Assembly (NCBI GenBank): GCA_963082975.1
Contig: OY720346.1
Location: 20,888,720-20,952,719, forward strand
DNA from: Labia minor
Lineage: Eukaryota; Arthropoda; Insecta; Dermaptera; Spongiphoridae
Reading direction: 5' to 3'
DNA length: 64,000 nucleotides
Each line of letters starts with the position of its first letter. Position 1 is the stretch's first letter. The notes below the pieces were generated by a model. That model saw nothing but the letters and a program-made list of their open reading frames with translations, was not told the DNA's origin and ran no database searches. The position numbers and the translations under genes are program-made. Below are positions 1 to 10,359 of this stretch, one piece after another.

Positions 1-94
1 ATATAAAATATATACCTGTGACACCGAACTATCACTCGACCCTTTAACCAATTTATACAATTTATTTTTATATACTTTGAAAATTTCACAATTT

Positions 95-145
95 TTTAAT
101 TTAATCAGTAAATTAATTATATATTATTATTATTATTTGTGTCCC
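95..145. repeat. Fragment resembling a LINE 3' tail
   Basis: The stretch with 'taatcagtaaattaat' and a run of tat/att matches the same words at 28120-28150 and 45757-45795, which lie in the 3' untranslated part of a LINE. Only about 50 bp match, so this is a weak relic. The surrounding 1-370 bases are AT-rich, with no coding signal seen. Confidence 0.35.
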
Positions 146-409
146 TTCATACAAAATGTAAATTCTCTTTTTTGATATGTTTTCCTAACATAAACAAATA
201 TTTTATAATATTTACCGGAGTATAATAAATTGATAACGTCATTTAATTCTCCTACTATATATCGAATCGAATATAAAGATAAATCTTCAAAACGTTTTGT
301 GAAACAATTTCAAATAATTTAAATGTAAAACTATTAATGAAATAAAAAAAAATCAAATATATGAATATAATATAAATATTTTTAATTTTATTTTAAGAAT
401 AGATATATA

Positions 410-626
410 TATCTCACAGGCGGTGGTTGTGACGTCACATATATACATTTAAATTTAGAAGAAAAAAACTAATAAAAATGTAGTTTTCGTGAGATTTGAT
501 CAATAAAACTCAATTTTTCTTTATAAATACTATCTCGGGTGTGAATTTCAAAAAAATCGTTAGAGCCGTTTTTGAGAACAAAGAAACAAACAAACAAACA
601 ATTTTTACTCGTATAAGAAGATAAGA
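410..626 (-). mobile_element. Helentron-like family B element, 5' part, inverted
   Basis: Reverse complement of the family B head seen at 2154, 42293 and 54871: ctcaaaaacggctctaacgat..., aattcacac(c/t)..gatatagtatttata and gttttattgatca. The family microsatellite position is held by (CAAA)n instead of (TATC)n. A dinucleotide-rich AT tail follows to about 700. There is no coding capacity. Confidence 0.6.
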
Positions 627-700
627 TTTATATTAAATTATAATTTAATTAATTAAATTTAATTTAAATTAATAAATATTATTTAATCAAATTCAAATTT

Positions 701-1222
701 GCGAGATAGTCGAGTGGATAGTGGAGTGTTTGGCTCTTTGTTTATGGCACCACGTCACGTGTTGGCGCGTGAGATTTCCAGTGTTAAAAAATTAATTCTG
801 GTACTTTCAGCGATTCTATCAAGCTGAAATTCTATATATAGCAGTTTGATACAATTATTAATCATGTGAAAAATTATCAAACATATATCTTTATTTTTAC
901 GGTCACTTTAGAGGAAAAAAAATCAAAACGTTGTAGGTAATGACCCTCTTCCGGTTGAGCTACATTTCTCAAAAGTTGATAGAAAACTATGAATTTTGAA
1001 TAATGTCCATGTACCAAATTTCATCATTCTAGCTCAAACCGTTTTTGCGTAATCTTGTCTACATACATACACACATACACACACACATACACATACACAC
1101 ACACACAGACATTTTTCTCAACCTTAGTGAAAATGATTCAGGAACCTTCAAAACGTATAAAAACATCAAAATCTCAACATCGAAAATTTTCATGATCGCA
1201 ATACTATCTCTGGCGAGATAGT
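701..1222 (-). mobile_element. Helentron-like family A element, copy 1 (inverted)
   Basis: Reverse complement of a repeat present seven times here. Shared internal words include acgcaaaaacggtttgagc, gatgaaatttggtacatgg and ctcaaccggaagagggtc, plus a (CA)n microsatellite. The end at 1200-1222 is the family terminus ctatctc-tggc-gagatag, a short hairpin. The outer end (701-735) instead reads gcgagatagtcgagtgg in the same direction as the other copies' right end, so this copy is rearranged at that side. A central microsatellite, short terminal hairpins and insertion next to T runs are features of non-autonomous Helentrons; that assignment is inferred. Confidence 0.7.
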
Positions 1223-1512
1223 AAAAATCTTATTTATTATAAATAAATCTAATTTAAAATTTATAGTTTAGATTTACAAATTTAACAGAAAATCATTATA
1301 ATAAAATTTATATGAAAAAAAAAAGCAAAAAGCAAAATGTGCAGCATCGTACACGTGGCGGAAGTGAAACTTCTTACAATCTAGAGAATAAGATAAATTT
1401 TAGTTGAGAGTGTGAGTGAGAGAGAAATAGAGAAAAATAAAGGGATCATTTCGAAAGACATATAACAGTATAAAATTTTCGTAACAAATATTCGCTTTAT
1501 TATTATTATTAT

Positions 1513-2082
1513 CTACTCTATCATCATATCTACATTGCCTGTACTATTGTCGGTTGGTGATTCAATTGGTAATACTGATATTAATGGCTTGTGATAACTA
1601 AAATAAGATATATATGTTCGTGATTCGATATTTTCTATATAACGTGTAAAAACAGCATCTATTGTAGTTCCAGATTTTGTTGTTGATTCCTTGGGATCGT
1701 TATTTATAAGCAGACCAAATGTTTCTCGAAGAAAGTTGATCAACGGCAACGAATCATCAGATCCAAAATTTACATTAAAATCTCCCCCGAGAATTAGAGG
1801 GATTTTATCTTCGCCTCGTTCAAGTGCATTAGCACCTGTGTGGCTATAAACCAGTAGTGAAAGGTGTATGAAATAAATAATATCGTCTAAATTTTGGTCG
1901 TTATTTTTTTTCGGCATAGTGAAATCTGTGGAGTAGAGAAAAGCAGTTTTAAATGCAATAATAATTTTAAATTGATTTAGTAGTGTTAAAGTAATGTTGA
2001 GATTCGGATAAATAACGTGAATGGTCATCGACGCACATAACTGTATGTGTTGGCGTGTGAATCGCCGACCATGTTCACACAC
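1513..2082 (-). pseudogene. Endonuclease/exonuclease/phosphatase domain remnant of a mobile element
   Basis: A minus-strand open frame of about 189 codons. The recognisable half starts near residue 60: LDDIIYFIHLSLLVYS..., then LPLILGGDFNVNFGSDD (the G-D-F-N motif of EEP nucleases, where D and N help bind the metal and phosphate), then a long stretch with TTKSGTTIDAVFTRY and ending ISYFSYHKPLISVL, where the terminal S-[DY]-H-[KR] motif of the fold sits as S-Y-H-K. The first ~55 residues look like unrelated or shifted sequence, and no upstream nuclease motifs were seen. EEP domains of this wording accompany arthropod Helentron/Helitron-type proteins and some LINEs. With family A on one side and family B on the other, a Helentron source is plausible. 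It is too short to be a functional protein. Confidence 0.7.
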
Positions 2083-2153
2083 ACAATTACATGCGTCGGT
2101 ATGCGTGCACGCTGTATATTTGACTTGAGAATTTTAATTATTTCACGATATAT

Positions 2154-3181
2154 ATCTTATCTTATTATGCTAGCTAAAATTGTATATATCTATCTATTTA
2201 TCTATAACCATTGGTTCTCAAAAACCGCTCTAACGATTTTTTTCAAATTCACACTAGATATAGTATTTATAAAGAAAAATTGAGTTTTATTGATTACATC
2301 TCTTGAAACTTACAGCTTCATTATTAATTTCTTAATTGAAAATTATATATGGGTGACGTAAATGGCATCCATTTTGAAATTTTACTCCCGCCTTTTTTTA
2401 ATTTTGTATTAATATTTTTTTTATATTTAAAATATTTTAAAATTTATAATTTAATTTCGAAATAAAATTAAAAATATTTATTTTTAATAAAATATATATA
2501 TATATTTATTAATCCCGCTTTTTTTTTAAATGATATTGTATTAACATTTTTTTATATTTAAAATATTTTAAAATTCATTATTTAATTTCGAAATTTTATA
2601 TTTAAAATATTTTAAAATTTATTATTTAATTTCGAAATAAAATTAAAAATATTTATTTTTAATAAAATATATATATATATTTATTAATCCCGCTTTTTTT
2701 TAAATGATATTGTATTAACATTTTTTTATATTTAAAATATTTTAAAATTCATTATTTAATTTCGAAATAAAATTAAAAATATTTATTTTTAATAAAATAT
2801 ATATATATTTATTAATCTCTCTCAAAAAAAAACAACAAAACAAATAAATGTCTTTGAAAGATGGTAAAAATATCTTTGTAATTATCAAAATATCATAGAC
2901 CAGCAGTAAGAACAATTGTTTTTACTCCCCGAGTTCGAAGGATCGAAACTCGCCGCGTGCATTTTTTTTTTATCTATTTTCGTGATTTATTTATTCATTG
3001 TTCTTTTATTAATTAAGTTTTAGATAGTTTTATAATTTTTAATATTTTTTCAATAAAATATTATTTAATACATTTAATAATTGTAATAAATAATTAAAGA
3101 TATTTTTTAAAGGGTAGAGCGAGCTCGGTGTCTCAGGTATTAATATTACCAGCCAAATCCAATAATAATGAATCATTTTTT
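2154..3181 (+). mobile_element. Helentron-like family B element, copy 2
   Basis: Begins tcttatcttattatgctagc, followed by short TATC repeats, the shared head (ccgctctaacgatttttttc, atatagtatttataaagaaa), a tandemly repeated AT-rich middle, a 'gatcgaaactcgcc' motif near 2940 and the tail gggtagagcgagctcggtg. The same order is seen at 42293 and 54871. Its 3' terminal hairpin is missing because a family A element begins inside the terminal T run at 3182. Confidence 0.7.
2387..2815. repeat. Tandem repeat inside family B copy 2
   Basis: Three successive units start with cccgc at 2387, 2514 and 2689. The middle unit is 175 bp and the outer ones about 127 bp. The difference is an extra internal copy of a ~48-bp segment (tatttaaaatattttaaaatt...). 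The other family B copies have a single unit, so the expansion is private to this copy. Confidence 0.75.
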
Positions 3182-3305
3182 ACTATCTCGCCAGAGATAG
3201 TATTGCGATCACGAAAATTTTCGATGTTGAGATTTTGATGTTTTTATACTTTTTGAAGGTTCCTGAATCATTTTCACTAAGGTTGAGAAAAATGTCTGTG
3301 TGTGT

Positions 3306-3353
<48 letters not shown>

Positions 3354-3784
3354 AGGCAAGATTACGCAAAAACGGTTTGAGCTAGAATGATGAAATTTGG
3401 TACATGGACATTATTCAAAATTCATAGTTTTCTATCAACTTTTGAGAAATGTAGCTCAACCGGAAGAGGGTCATTACCTACAACGTTTTGATTTTTTTTC
3501 CTCTAAAGTGACCGTAAAAATAAAGATATATGTTTGATAATTTTTCACATGATTAATAATTGTATAAAACTGCTATATATAGAATTTCAGCTTGATTGAT
3601 TAGCTGAAATTACCAGAATTAATTTTTTAACACTGCAAATCTCACGCGCCAACACGTGACGTGGTGCCATCAACAAAAAGCCAAACATGCGCTGGTTTAA
3701 TATTTATTATTTATTATTTATAATTTATAATTAATTAAATTTAATAATAATTTTTAAATAATATAAATAATATTTAATTATAAT
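3182..3784 (+). mobile_element. Helentron-like family A element, copy 2
   Basis: Starts actatctcgccagagatag immediately after a T run that belongs to family B. It carries the standard family A interior with a long (TG)n tract near 3297-3351 and the block tcacgcgccaacacgtgacg. The right end (gcgagatagtcgagtgg) is absent and the copy fades into AT-rich sequence near 3784. It is non-coding. Confidence 0.75.
3297..3351. repeat. (TG)n microsatellite in family A copy 2
   Basis: Nearly pure TG dinucleotides with two interruptions. It occupies the same place inside the element as the TG tracts at about 19497, 32621 and 38496, so it is an intrinsic element component rather than an independent microsatellite. 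Confidence 0.9.
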
Positions 3785-4059
3785 CTAATCAAAGAAAATA
3801 AAAGTTTGAATCTATTTGATAGTTGATCTTTTTACATATAATTAATCTCAAATTAAATATTTTTTAATATTAAAAAAAAATAACAAATTTCATATGTATA
3901 TTTATTTTTATAAATGTTTAGGCAAATTTTGAAATTAATATATATTTAAATTCAAATTGTATTTAATTGCGATATCTACTGGACAAGGTGGAGATCTCGC
4001 CCTCTTTTGATCATAAGTCATACTAATTTTTATTCTTTGACCCAGTAGAAGCTGAGAAA

Positions 4060-4390
4060 TATTATTCCGCGTCAACGTACTACCGCGCATGCGCGCCGTG
4101 GACTTTGGACCTAGCGAGAGCGTAGTAGAACGAAAGACAGCACAAAACGAAGAGGCAGATAGCCTCTTTCTCAAAGACGAAAGACCGGACAAAAGAAAGA
4201 CCCAGATAGCCTCTCTCTCAAAAACGAAACACCGCACAAAAGAGAGTCGGAGATAGAGGCTATCTCATTCTCACTCGTTATATCTATATCTTTTTTCTCT
4301 CTTGCGTTTCGTAACGCGTTACGAAATTTCAATTTTTCAATTCACTCTCCATTCTCAACCAAATGTCAGGACGCCGCTAAAGAAGTTTCA
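4060..4390. repeat. GC-richer block with 47-bp tandem repeat and GCGCATGCGC palindrome
   Basis: A short block less AT-rich than its surroundings. It opens with the perfect palindrome GCGCATGCGC (about 4085-4094). About two and a half copies of a ~47-bp unit follow (cagatagcctct...tctcaaa.acgaaa.accg.acaaaag), with clear starts at 4156 and 4203. It ends near cgccgctaaagaagtttcacttc, a phrase that also occurs inverted near 1360 and 43210. No open frame of interest was found. It may be the end of an unrecognised element. Confidence 0.5.
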
Positions 4391-5490
4391 CTTCAAAAAA
4401 ATATTTATTCAGTTCATTTAGTAATTTTCTAACTAAAATATGAGCTTTTACATATTATTTAGAGATTTCAAACAAAAATATTTTACTAATCGCATTACTA
4501 TTATTTCTTTATTCAAATATAATCATATTGAGTAAGAATGAATTGGAAATCTAGATGATAATAAATTGATAGATATCTTTAATTCAAAATAGACCTTTTA
4601 TTAAAATCAGCCGGAGGCAGAGGTTGTGTGATCCAATTAGTCAAGACGGACTTGAAAGCCCAATTCCATCAAAAGAGAGGTAGATATTAATTAATATGCA
4701 AGAAGATGATTGCAAGCAAATTAATTAGACAGCACGGGCGGATTTTACATTGTTAATTGGACAGTAAATGTGGAATACAAATCCATTAGAGGCATATATC
4801 CAATTGGGATTTTATCTAAGGATTTTAATCATGCAAAAACATCTCCCCTTATCAGCTGGAAAAAAATAATATTACAAAAAGATTAAAACATTAATAACAA
4901 ATTGTAAACTAAAAATTGTTGATAAAAAATACAAAATCGAAAAATATACCAGTATCTTAGATATCTTGTCAGTTTAAAAATTATCTTAATAAAATATTTT
5001 ATTAATGACGATTCTAGAGATTATGTAAGTATTTACATAATATCTTTTTTAAAATCATTTATGATTAATTCTTTTTAAAAATAGTAATTTAATGTGTACT
5101 AACTATCAGAATAAATTTTCTTTAGACTTCAATTCATTTCATTAAAATTTCAAGGTATTAATTATTTATAATCTAAAATAATGAAATGTATATACCTGTG
5201 ATAAAATTGAATCCCTAATCAATTCAACACATATAAACATAAAATATATAAACACAATTTGTGACTTCTAATAAACCCTTTTGTGGTTAAATTAAATTTT
5301 CAAGTTAACCATATACCACATTGGCTACAAGAATTTGTCTTCTCTTCACTTCTCTCTATTTAGCTTTTCCATTCACTTTCTCGCAAATATATAAAACTCA
5401 CCAATTCTTAGAAAATTCAAGAATTCATTCAGAAATTAATTTAAATATAATTTGAAGTGTAATTAATTAACCTATAGGTAGGTATACATA
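4391..5490. other. AT-rich sequence without recognised features
   Basis: Contains a slightly more complex stretch at 4605-4850 (ccggaggcagaggttgtgtg...), in which I found no splice-bounded frame on either strand. The rest is low-complexity A/T. A word near 5190 (tatatacctgtga) recurs at the first bases of the window, suggesting an old repeat. Confidence 0.5.
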
Positions 5491-5509
5491 TTTCGAAGTA
5501 ACGTCTGAA

Positions 5510-6165
5510 ACCATTTTTCCATTTTTTACCGACCGACGATAGTAAGGGAGTTATTGTTTTCACACCAGATTTCACATGTGGAGATTTTTACATATCTCCA
5601 CGAATCATGCATTTTCTTAACAGAAAAAAGTATTTTTAGCATGATGTCTTTCCGTCCGTCTGTCCGTCCGTATAGATGTGTACAGCCTGAACGGCTCAAC
5701 CGATTTTGATGAAATTTGGTATATTTACTTAATGCATCAGTGGGATGAATTGATCAACTTTTGGTGCAAATCCGGAAACCGGAAGTGGTAGCGATCGACG
5801 ATAGGAAGGTAAGGGTTATTTTCGCACCAAATTTTACATGAGGAGATTTTTTTACATATCACCACGAATGTATTGGTTTTGTTCTCGGGAAAAATCATCT
5901 TCATTATGTTTTTCTTAATTTAAAATCATATGACGTCACCCAGCTCTTCATGACGTCACAGCCTCCTTATTATGATCACGGGCAACGCCGGCTACTTCAG
6001 CTATATATAATAAATAAAATAAAATTAAAAATATTTATGTTCTATGCCTATCTGTTTTTTATTACATTAATAGATATATTAAAATTATTTGAAATTGTTT
6101 CTGTAGCTGGAAATTAATTTATTTCAAACCGTCGGTCGGTTCGGACCTGGCCACAGGTCAACTTA
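5510..6165 (+). mobile_element. Helentron-like family D element
   Basis: Contains ttccgtccgtctgtccgtcc (a short CCGT/CTGT microsatellite) followed by aaccgattttgatgaaattt and the end-like phrase gggcaacgccggctacttc. This combination is common in arthropod Helitron/Helentron relics. A separate block at 6110-6160 (attaatttatttcaaaccgt ... acctggccacaggtca) recurs at 19060 and 29695. An internal near-duplicate (gacgatag...ttcacat.tgaggagattttt) occurs at 5535 and 5797. It is non-coding. Confidence 0.6.
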
Positions 6166-6169
6166 TTTT

Positions 6170-6960
6170 ATTTTGTATATTTTATTAATAAATAAAAAAA
6201 TGATAAATATATTTAAAATATATGTCTATATATGTCATAATACAAAATATAAAAACACTAATTATCAACATATATATATCCATATATTTATAAATTTAAT
6301 TTCAAGTCATTAGATAAATATTTTTTAAATGATTATATATTATCGTATAAAATGGAATAGATTTCAATTTACAAATGTTAATATTAATTTTTAATAACTC
6401 CTCTATAGCCCTATACAAATATCAACTATGAAAATGAAATATATATTAATAATAAAATTCAGTAAAATTTTAATCGATCTAATATTTCTACGTATTTATA
6501 ATTAAAATTCAGAGTTGAATTTATATAAAATATATAAATTTTCATAATTATTATAATATCTCACATTAATAATTATTTTTAAACATGATGATACAAGTCA
6601 TTAAAATATGTTACATTTCATTTTTGAGAAAAATATTAATTCTTTTTCATATGATGGAGTTATTTTAATTAAATTATTAAAAATGATTTAATTTAATAAT
6701 TAATATGAACATTTACCTGTCAGATGGTTTTTTAATTTATATTAGATTTAAGTATATCGTATAGAAGCATTTTATTTTTTCGAATTTTAATTATTATAAT
6801 GAATTCAATAAAAACATATATATATATAATAAAAATTTCTAAAAAAATACTCGAATTTACAAATTAAAAATATCATTCATATTTTGTTCTCAATTCAACT
6901 TACAATAAAAAATAAAAAAGAGTATTGGAAGAACATGGATCTATAGCTAAGAAAAAAATT
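6170..6960. other. Low-complexity AT-rich sequence
   Basis: Only A/T-dominated sequence with short (TA)n runs. No GABA-B exon candidate and no repeat family was recognised here. Confidence 0.6.
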
Positions 6961-6970
6961 AGATACTTAC

Positions 6971-7031
6971 TCTGGAATTGTTTAAGAAGAATACTGGCTT
7001 TACGTTCGTTGTCGTAGAACTTTACCGGCCC
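6971..7031 (-). CDS. GABA-B-R2: GABA-B receptor subunit 2, next downstream exon (20 codons)
   Basis: This short minus-strand exon is 61 bp. It has a pyrimidine-rich acceptor (cttttaattgcag) and a strong donor (gtaagtat). It reads GPVKFYDNERKASILLKQFQ plus one base, so it starts in phase 0 and ends in phase 1. It follows directly from the VT at the end of exon 19158-19391, giving the conserved G-V-T-G-P-V-x-F stretch of the lobe 2 core of the GABA-B ligand-binding domain. The intron between the two exons is 12126 bp (7032-19157). The following exon should begin with two bases completing a codon and encode a K/E-V-G-E-Y-like segment. I found no such sequence between 1 and 6970, so it probably lies beyond the left edge. 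Confidence 0.88.
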
Positions 7032-7344
7032 CTGCAATTAAAAGAATATAATTTAGAAATTTGAAATATTTTTTAAAATTTCTTATTTCCTAAATGGACA
7101 ATGTGTGTACATAAGATATACAGTAGGAATTCCTAATATGGTCCTTAATAAAGCTTAATAAAGCTTTGAATACGGTTGACAAAATCTGAGAGGACTGTTG
7201 GGGGTCGATATAGAAATTCCTTCTTTTAATTACTAAAAAAAGTAAAGGATTTCTTTTTACGAAATAAAAATTAAATAAAAAATTAAATCTTAACGGAACA
7301 TGTTTAAAGGTATTTTTTAATGAATTTCCTATTGGAATTTTCAA

Positions 7345-8050
7345 ATTAAGGTTTTTATTAATCTAAATAAACTACCATTTATCTTCAACAGTTTTTTGAT
7401 TGAGTTAAATTTTTTTTTTTTGTAAATTAATATCTCCCAATAATTTTTATATAATTATTAAAATAATTGATATAATTTGAAAGTTTTAAAATTTATTATT
7501 AATTAAGATTTGAATATGATTACAAAACATATTTGCTTGAACCGTCACAATAATTTTTTCAGTTAGGAATGCATATTAAGCATTTATGAGATTAGTAATT
7601 AATAAAATATTGAAATGTAAATTTTGTTAAATAAATCACAAATTTATACTTTATACAATTTACTAATTTCTTCCGTTGATTATAAGGATAATAATAATCG
7701 TTTATTTTCAAAATTGTTATTTTCATAAATATTAATTTATTTCAATTTTTAAAATAAGAACGATCATTGAGATTGACGCGTTTGTAAAGATTCAGATAAT
7801 TAAATAAAGTGATTGTAAGTGTATGAATGATTAATACCTCCGGCTCAGAAAATCTATCCATACATGTTTGACAGTGAATATAAAAATTTTAATATTTATT
7901 CTCAAAGTATTCAAATATAAAATAATTTTATTTTTAAATCTAATAAATATTAGGCGAACAAATAAATAAGTTATCTTTGTTTTTGTTTTTATGAAAATGC
8001 CACTTAATAGTGAAAAAATGGGAATAAAATATACAAAACATTATTCAAAA
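7345..8050. other. Low-complexity intronic sequence
   Basis: AT-rich, without recognised repeats or frames. It continues the intron just upstream of the 20-codon receptor exon. Confidence 0.6.
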
Positions 8051-8059
8051 TATTGGTCA

Positions 8060-8465
8060 TTACTAGCGATAACTTTTTTTGATTTTTCTGGCAGAGCCCA
8101 AAAACCGTCACATTACGAGTAGAAGGGTTTGTCTTTTGAGGCTATCCAAGAATCAAGCAATTTTGAGATGTATTCATATGAGCGGAACTGCTAATTAGCC
8201 AGACCATGTATCTTCAAGCGGAACAAGTAATATTTAGGGAATAAGGCAGGTGGAAGCAGGACTTCCTATATGAGCGCTTCTAAGTAGATTTAAACTTGTT
8301 TAACATCGAGAGGTCGAGCGAAATCATGCTGTAAAATCACGTTTTCGTGTCTCTCATGGAGCAGAGCTCGGCTCAATCGTATCAATTGAGTTTGATCCTG
8401 TTCACCAGTAATGGTTTCGTTTGGTTTCAACCGCGTTATTGAAGGATTTTAGCCTTCCTTCACGC
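8060..8465 (-). pseudogene. mariner transposase C-terminal relic
   Basis: On the minus strand, frames interrupted by stops read LLKPNETITGEQDQTQLIRLSRAL, then ILQHDFARP (from a canonical H-D-N-A-R-P holding the second catalytic Asp), then a degraded proline-rich segment, FRLKIHGLAN, and finally LLDSWIASKDKPFYS. The order and spacing match the C-terminal half of mariner transposases of the mori/irritans type, which cut and paste DNA through a DDD triad. The N-terminal half and the first Asp are absent, and no termini were identified. Confidence 0.75.
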
Positions 8466-8674
8466 GAATTGGCGCTAATATAATAATTTAGAAAAAACTA
8501 ATTAAAATAATTTTTTCTATAAATGTGACCCACCCATATTTTTTAGCCCAAAAATTACCTAATATGTGAGTTTCATAAAAATATTTCATACTTTTCAATA
8601 TACCAGAAAGATATATATAAATAGATATACTCGTATACAATCTTTCATTATATAATAATATTAGATTAAATCTA

Positions 8675-8700
8675 TTAATATATATATATATATATATATA
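8675..8700. repeat. (TA)n tract
   Basis: Uninterrupted TA repeats abutting the left end of the mariner derivative. A matching tract (9116-9146) sits at its right end. Similar TA tracts occur at about 16290, 17155, 22600, 24330, 31615, 47335 and 63735. Confidence 0.9.
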
Positions 8701-9117
8701 CACGTGGGTGGGGTGAAAAGTTTCCGGCCTGACCAAGAAAAACGATGTTTTTAAATTTTTTTTTTTGCTTTATTTTTCAACATTCAAGATAGCTAAGACC
8801 GGTACGATGTCAGCTGAACGTGTGCGAAATATTTTAAACAACCATTTGAATATGGAAAGCTGTGTGCAACGTGAGTGCCGCGTTTGCTAACGTTAGTCCC
8901 AAAACTGTTTCGAAAAAACATTTCTGCCGAGTAGTAATCCAAACGAATTTTTGCGTCGATTCATAACTGTTTGAGACTTAAATTAAATTAATTAGAACAC
9001 CGTTATGAGAATTGTATCAGTGTTGATGGAGATTATGCTAAAAAATATAGCAAAAAAAAAAATTTAAAAACATCGTTTTTCTTGGTCAGACCGGAAACTT
9101 TTCACCCCACCCTCGTA
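8699..9117 (+). mobile_element. Non-autonomous mariner derivative with long terminal inverted repeats
   Basis: The left end GGGTGGGGTGAAAAGTTTCC and the right end are inverted copies over ~55 bp, reaching through cgatgtttttaaattttttt. The element is flanked by TA-rich sequence, the usual mariner target. Inside are fragments of transposase: MSAERVRNIL...NHLNMESCVQ (helix-turn-helix region) and NPNEFLRRFIT, which in mariners directly precedes the first catalytic Asp. Everything after that is missing, so this is an internal deletion derivative of about 420 bp. A related copy lies at 13930-14391. Confidence 0.8.
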
Positions 9118-9654
9118 TATATATATCTATATATATATATATATATAGAGAGAGAGAATATTATTTAAGTTTAATTTATTTTAAAATAAAACTAGAGAAA
9201 ATGGTAGTTTATTTTTGTGAAATTTACGATTTTAGGAATTTTAAATTTTAATTAATTTATGTTGAGAGTGAATGAAGAAAAAATTTATTCTATTCAATGA
9301 AATTCCTATATTATACGAAGTTAGCTTTCTCCATCCGTTTCATCTCTCATTCAAGATAATTTTTCAGCTATTATAGATGGTTGTTAAATGATCGATATCA
9401 AACACCTTTTGCAAATTCTCACCAAGATATTCATATGAAAAAACATTTAACTTACTCCTGTCATCAATATCTTTTTTCTTTCTTTTTTGGTGTTAAAAAA
9501 ATGATTTCACATTAATTGAATACCTATGAATAAAATTATATTTTAAATTAGAAATACATTCTTTAATTCTTTCTTTATTCAAAGTTACATTTCCAGAGAT
9601 TTAACTCTTTTTTGTTTAGTTAATCTCTATTCAAAAATAATATAAAAATAAAAA

Positions 9655-10352
9655 ATTTTTATAAAATAACGTTTTTCCAATGGACTAAAAAGAATAAAAT
9701 ACTTTTTCTATAAGCCTGACAAAGTTAAGGGATGAATTGCTTCATATTCAACGAAAAACGTTGGGCGCATTTAGTTTTATTTATTTATATGAACAATCAA
9801 GTCAAATTTTTTTGTAATAATATAAATTTTATTAAACACATAAACTGACAAAGTTTTTTATCATGCAATAAAATTGATAGTTTAAGAACTAAGAAATTCT
9901 TCTTCTTAAGGTGCCCTCTCCTTTTCGGAGTTTGGCTATCATCATGACTAGGAAGCTGCCCAGCCATAATGATTTTTTAAGAAATTAATCTTTTATTATT
10001 TTTCACTGTAATATACTCATATCAAAGTATGTATCAAAATTTAAAAGATTTTTTATTAAATTTACATATTATCAATCAAATCCAAAATGGTTGTTTCAGA
10101 ATGCGTTGAAAAAAATAATCGGAGCAATACAAAAGGAGTTAGTTACTAAAAGTAATTAATCGCTAATTAATTATAATTCAATTATATTTCTTCTATACCT
10201 CCATTGAAATATCTATAAAAATTTTCAAAAGTCTATCTCAATATTAAGATGATGAAAAATCGATTTCAATTTGTCAAAAGAGTGATCAGACATAGAGACA
10301 CAGAGACACGGAGACAGACGCCAAGTGAAGTTAAGAAAAACGTTATAAAAAA
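9655..10352. mobile_element. Family E element, copy 1, with TAACGTTTTTC termini
   Basis: Left end ataaaataacgtttttcc and right end gaaaaacgttataaaa are inverted repeats. The inner body shares long identity with 57070-57593 (ccaatggactaaaaagaata, tcatattcaacgaaaaacg, and the acagacgccaagtgaagtt block near the right end). No coding sequence is present. The short CAGACA repeats just inside the right end suggest a Helentron-like or foldback non-autonomous element. Confidence 0.65.
9897..9975 (-). mobile_element. Short retroelement tail inserted in family E copy 1
   Basis: This ~75-bp block (ttcttcttcttaaggtgccc ... atcatcatgac...cagcc) is absent from the otherwise matching copy at 57300, so it is an insertion. 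The (TTC)n start followed by aaggtgcc is the look of an arthropod LINE or SINE 3' end in reverse orientation; family assignment is from memory and tentative. Confidence 0.45.
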
Positions 10353-10359
10353 GATATCA

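Noticed and set aside
2047-2283. 78-codon plus-strand frame, and the matching one at 42244-42432
   Set aside because: Both are translations of the non-coding head of family B, including its TATC microsatellite.
2387-2815. A CRISPR-like array, considered for this and the other tandem repeats
   Set aside because: Units are 127-175 bp, AT-rich, without unique spacers, and the genome is eukaryotic.
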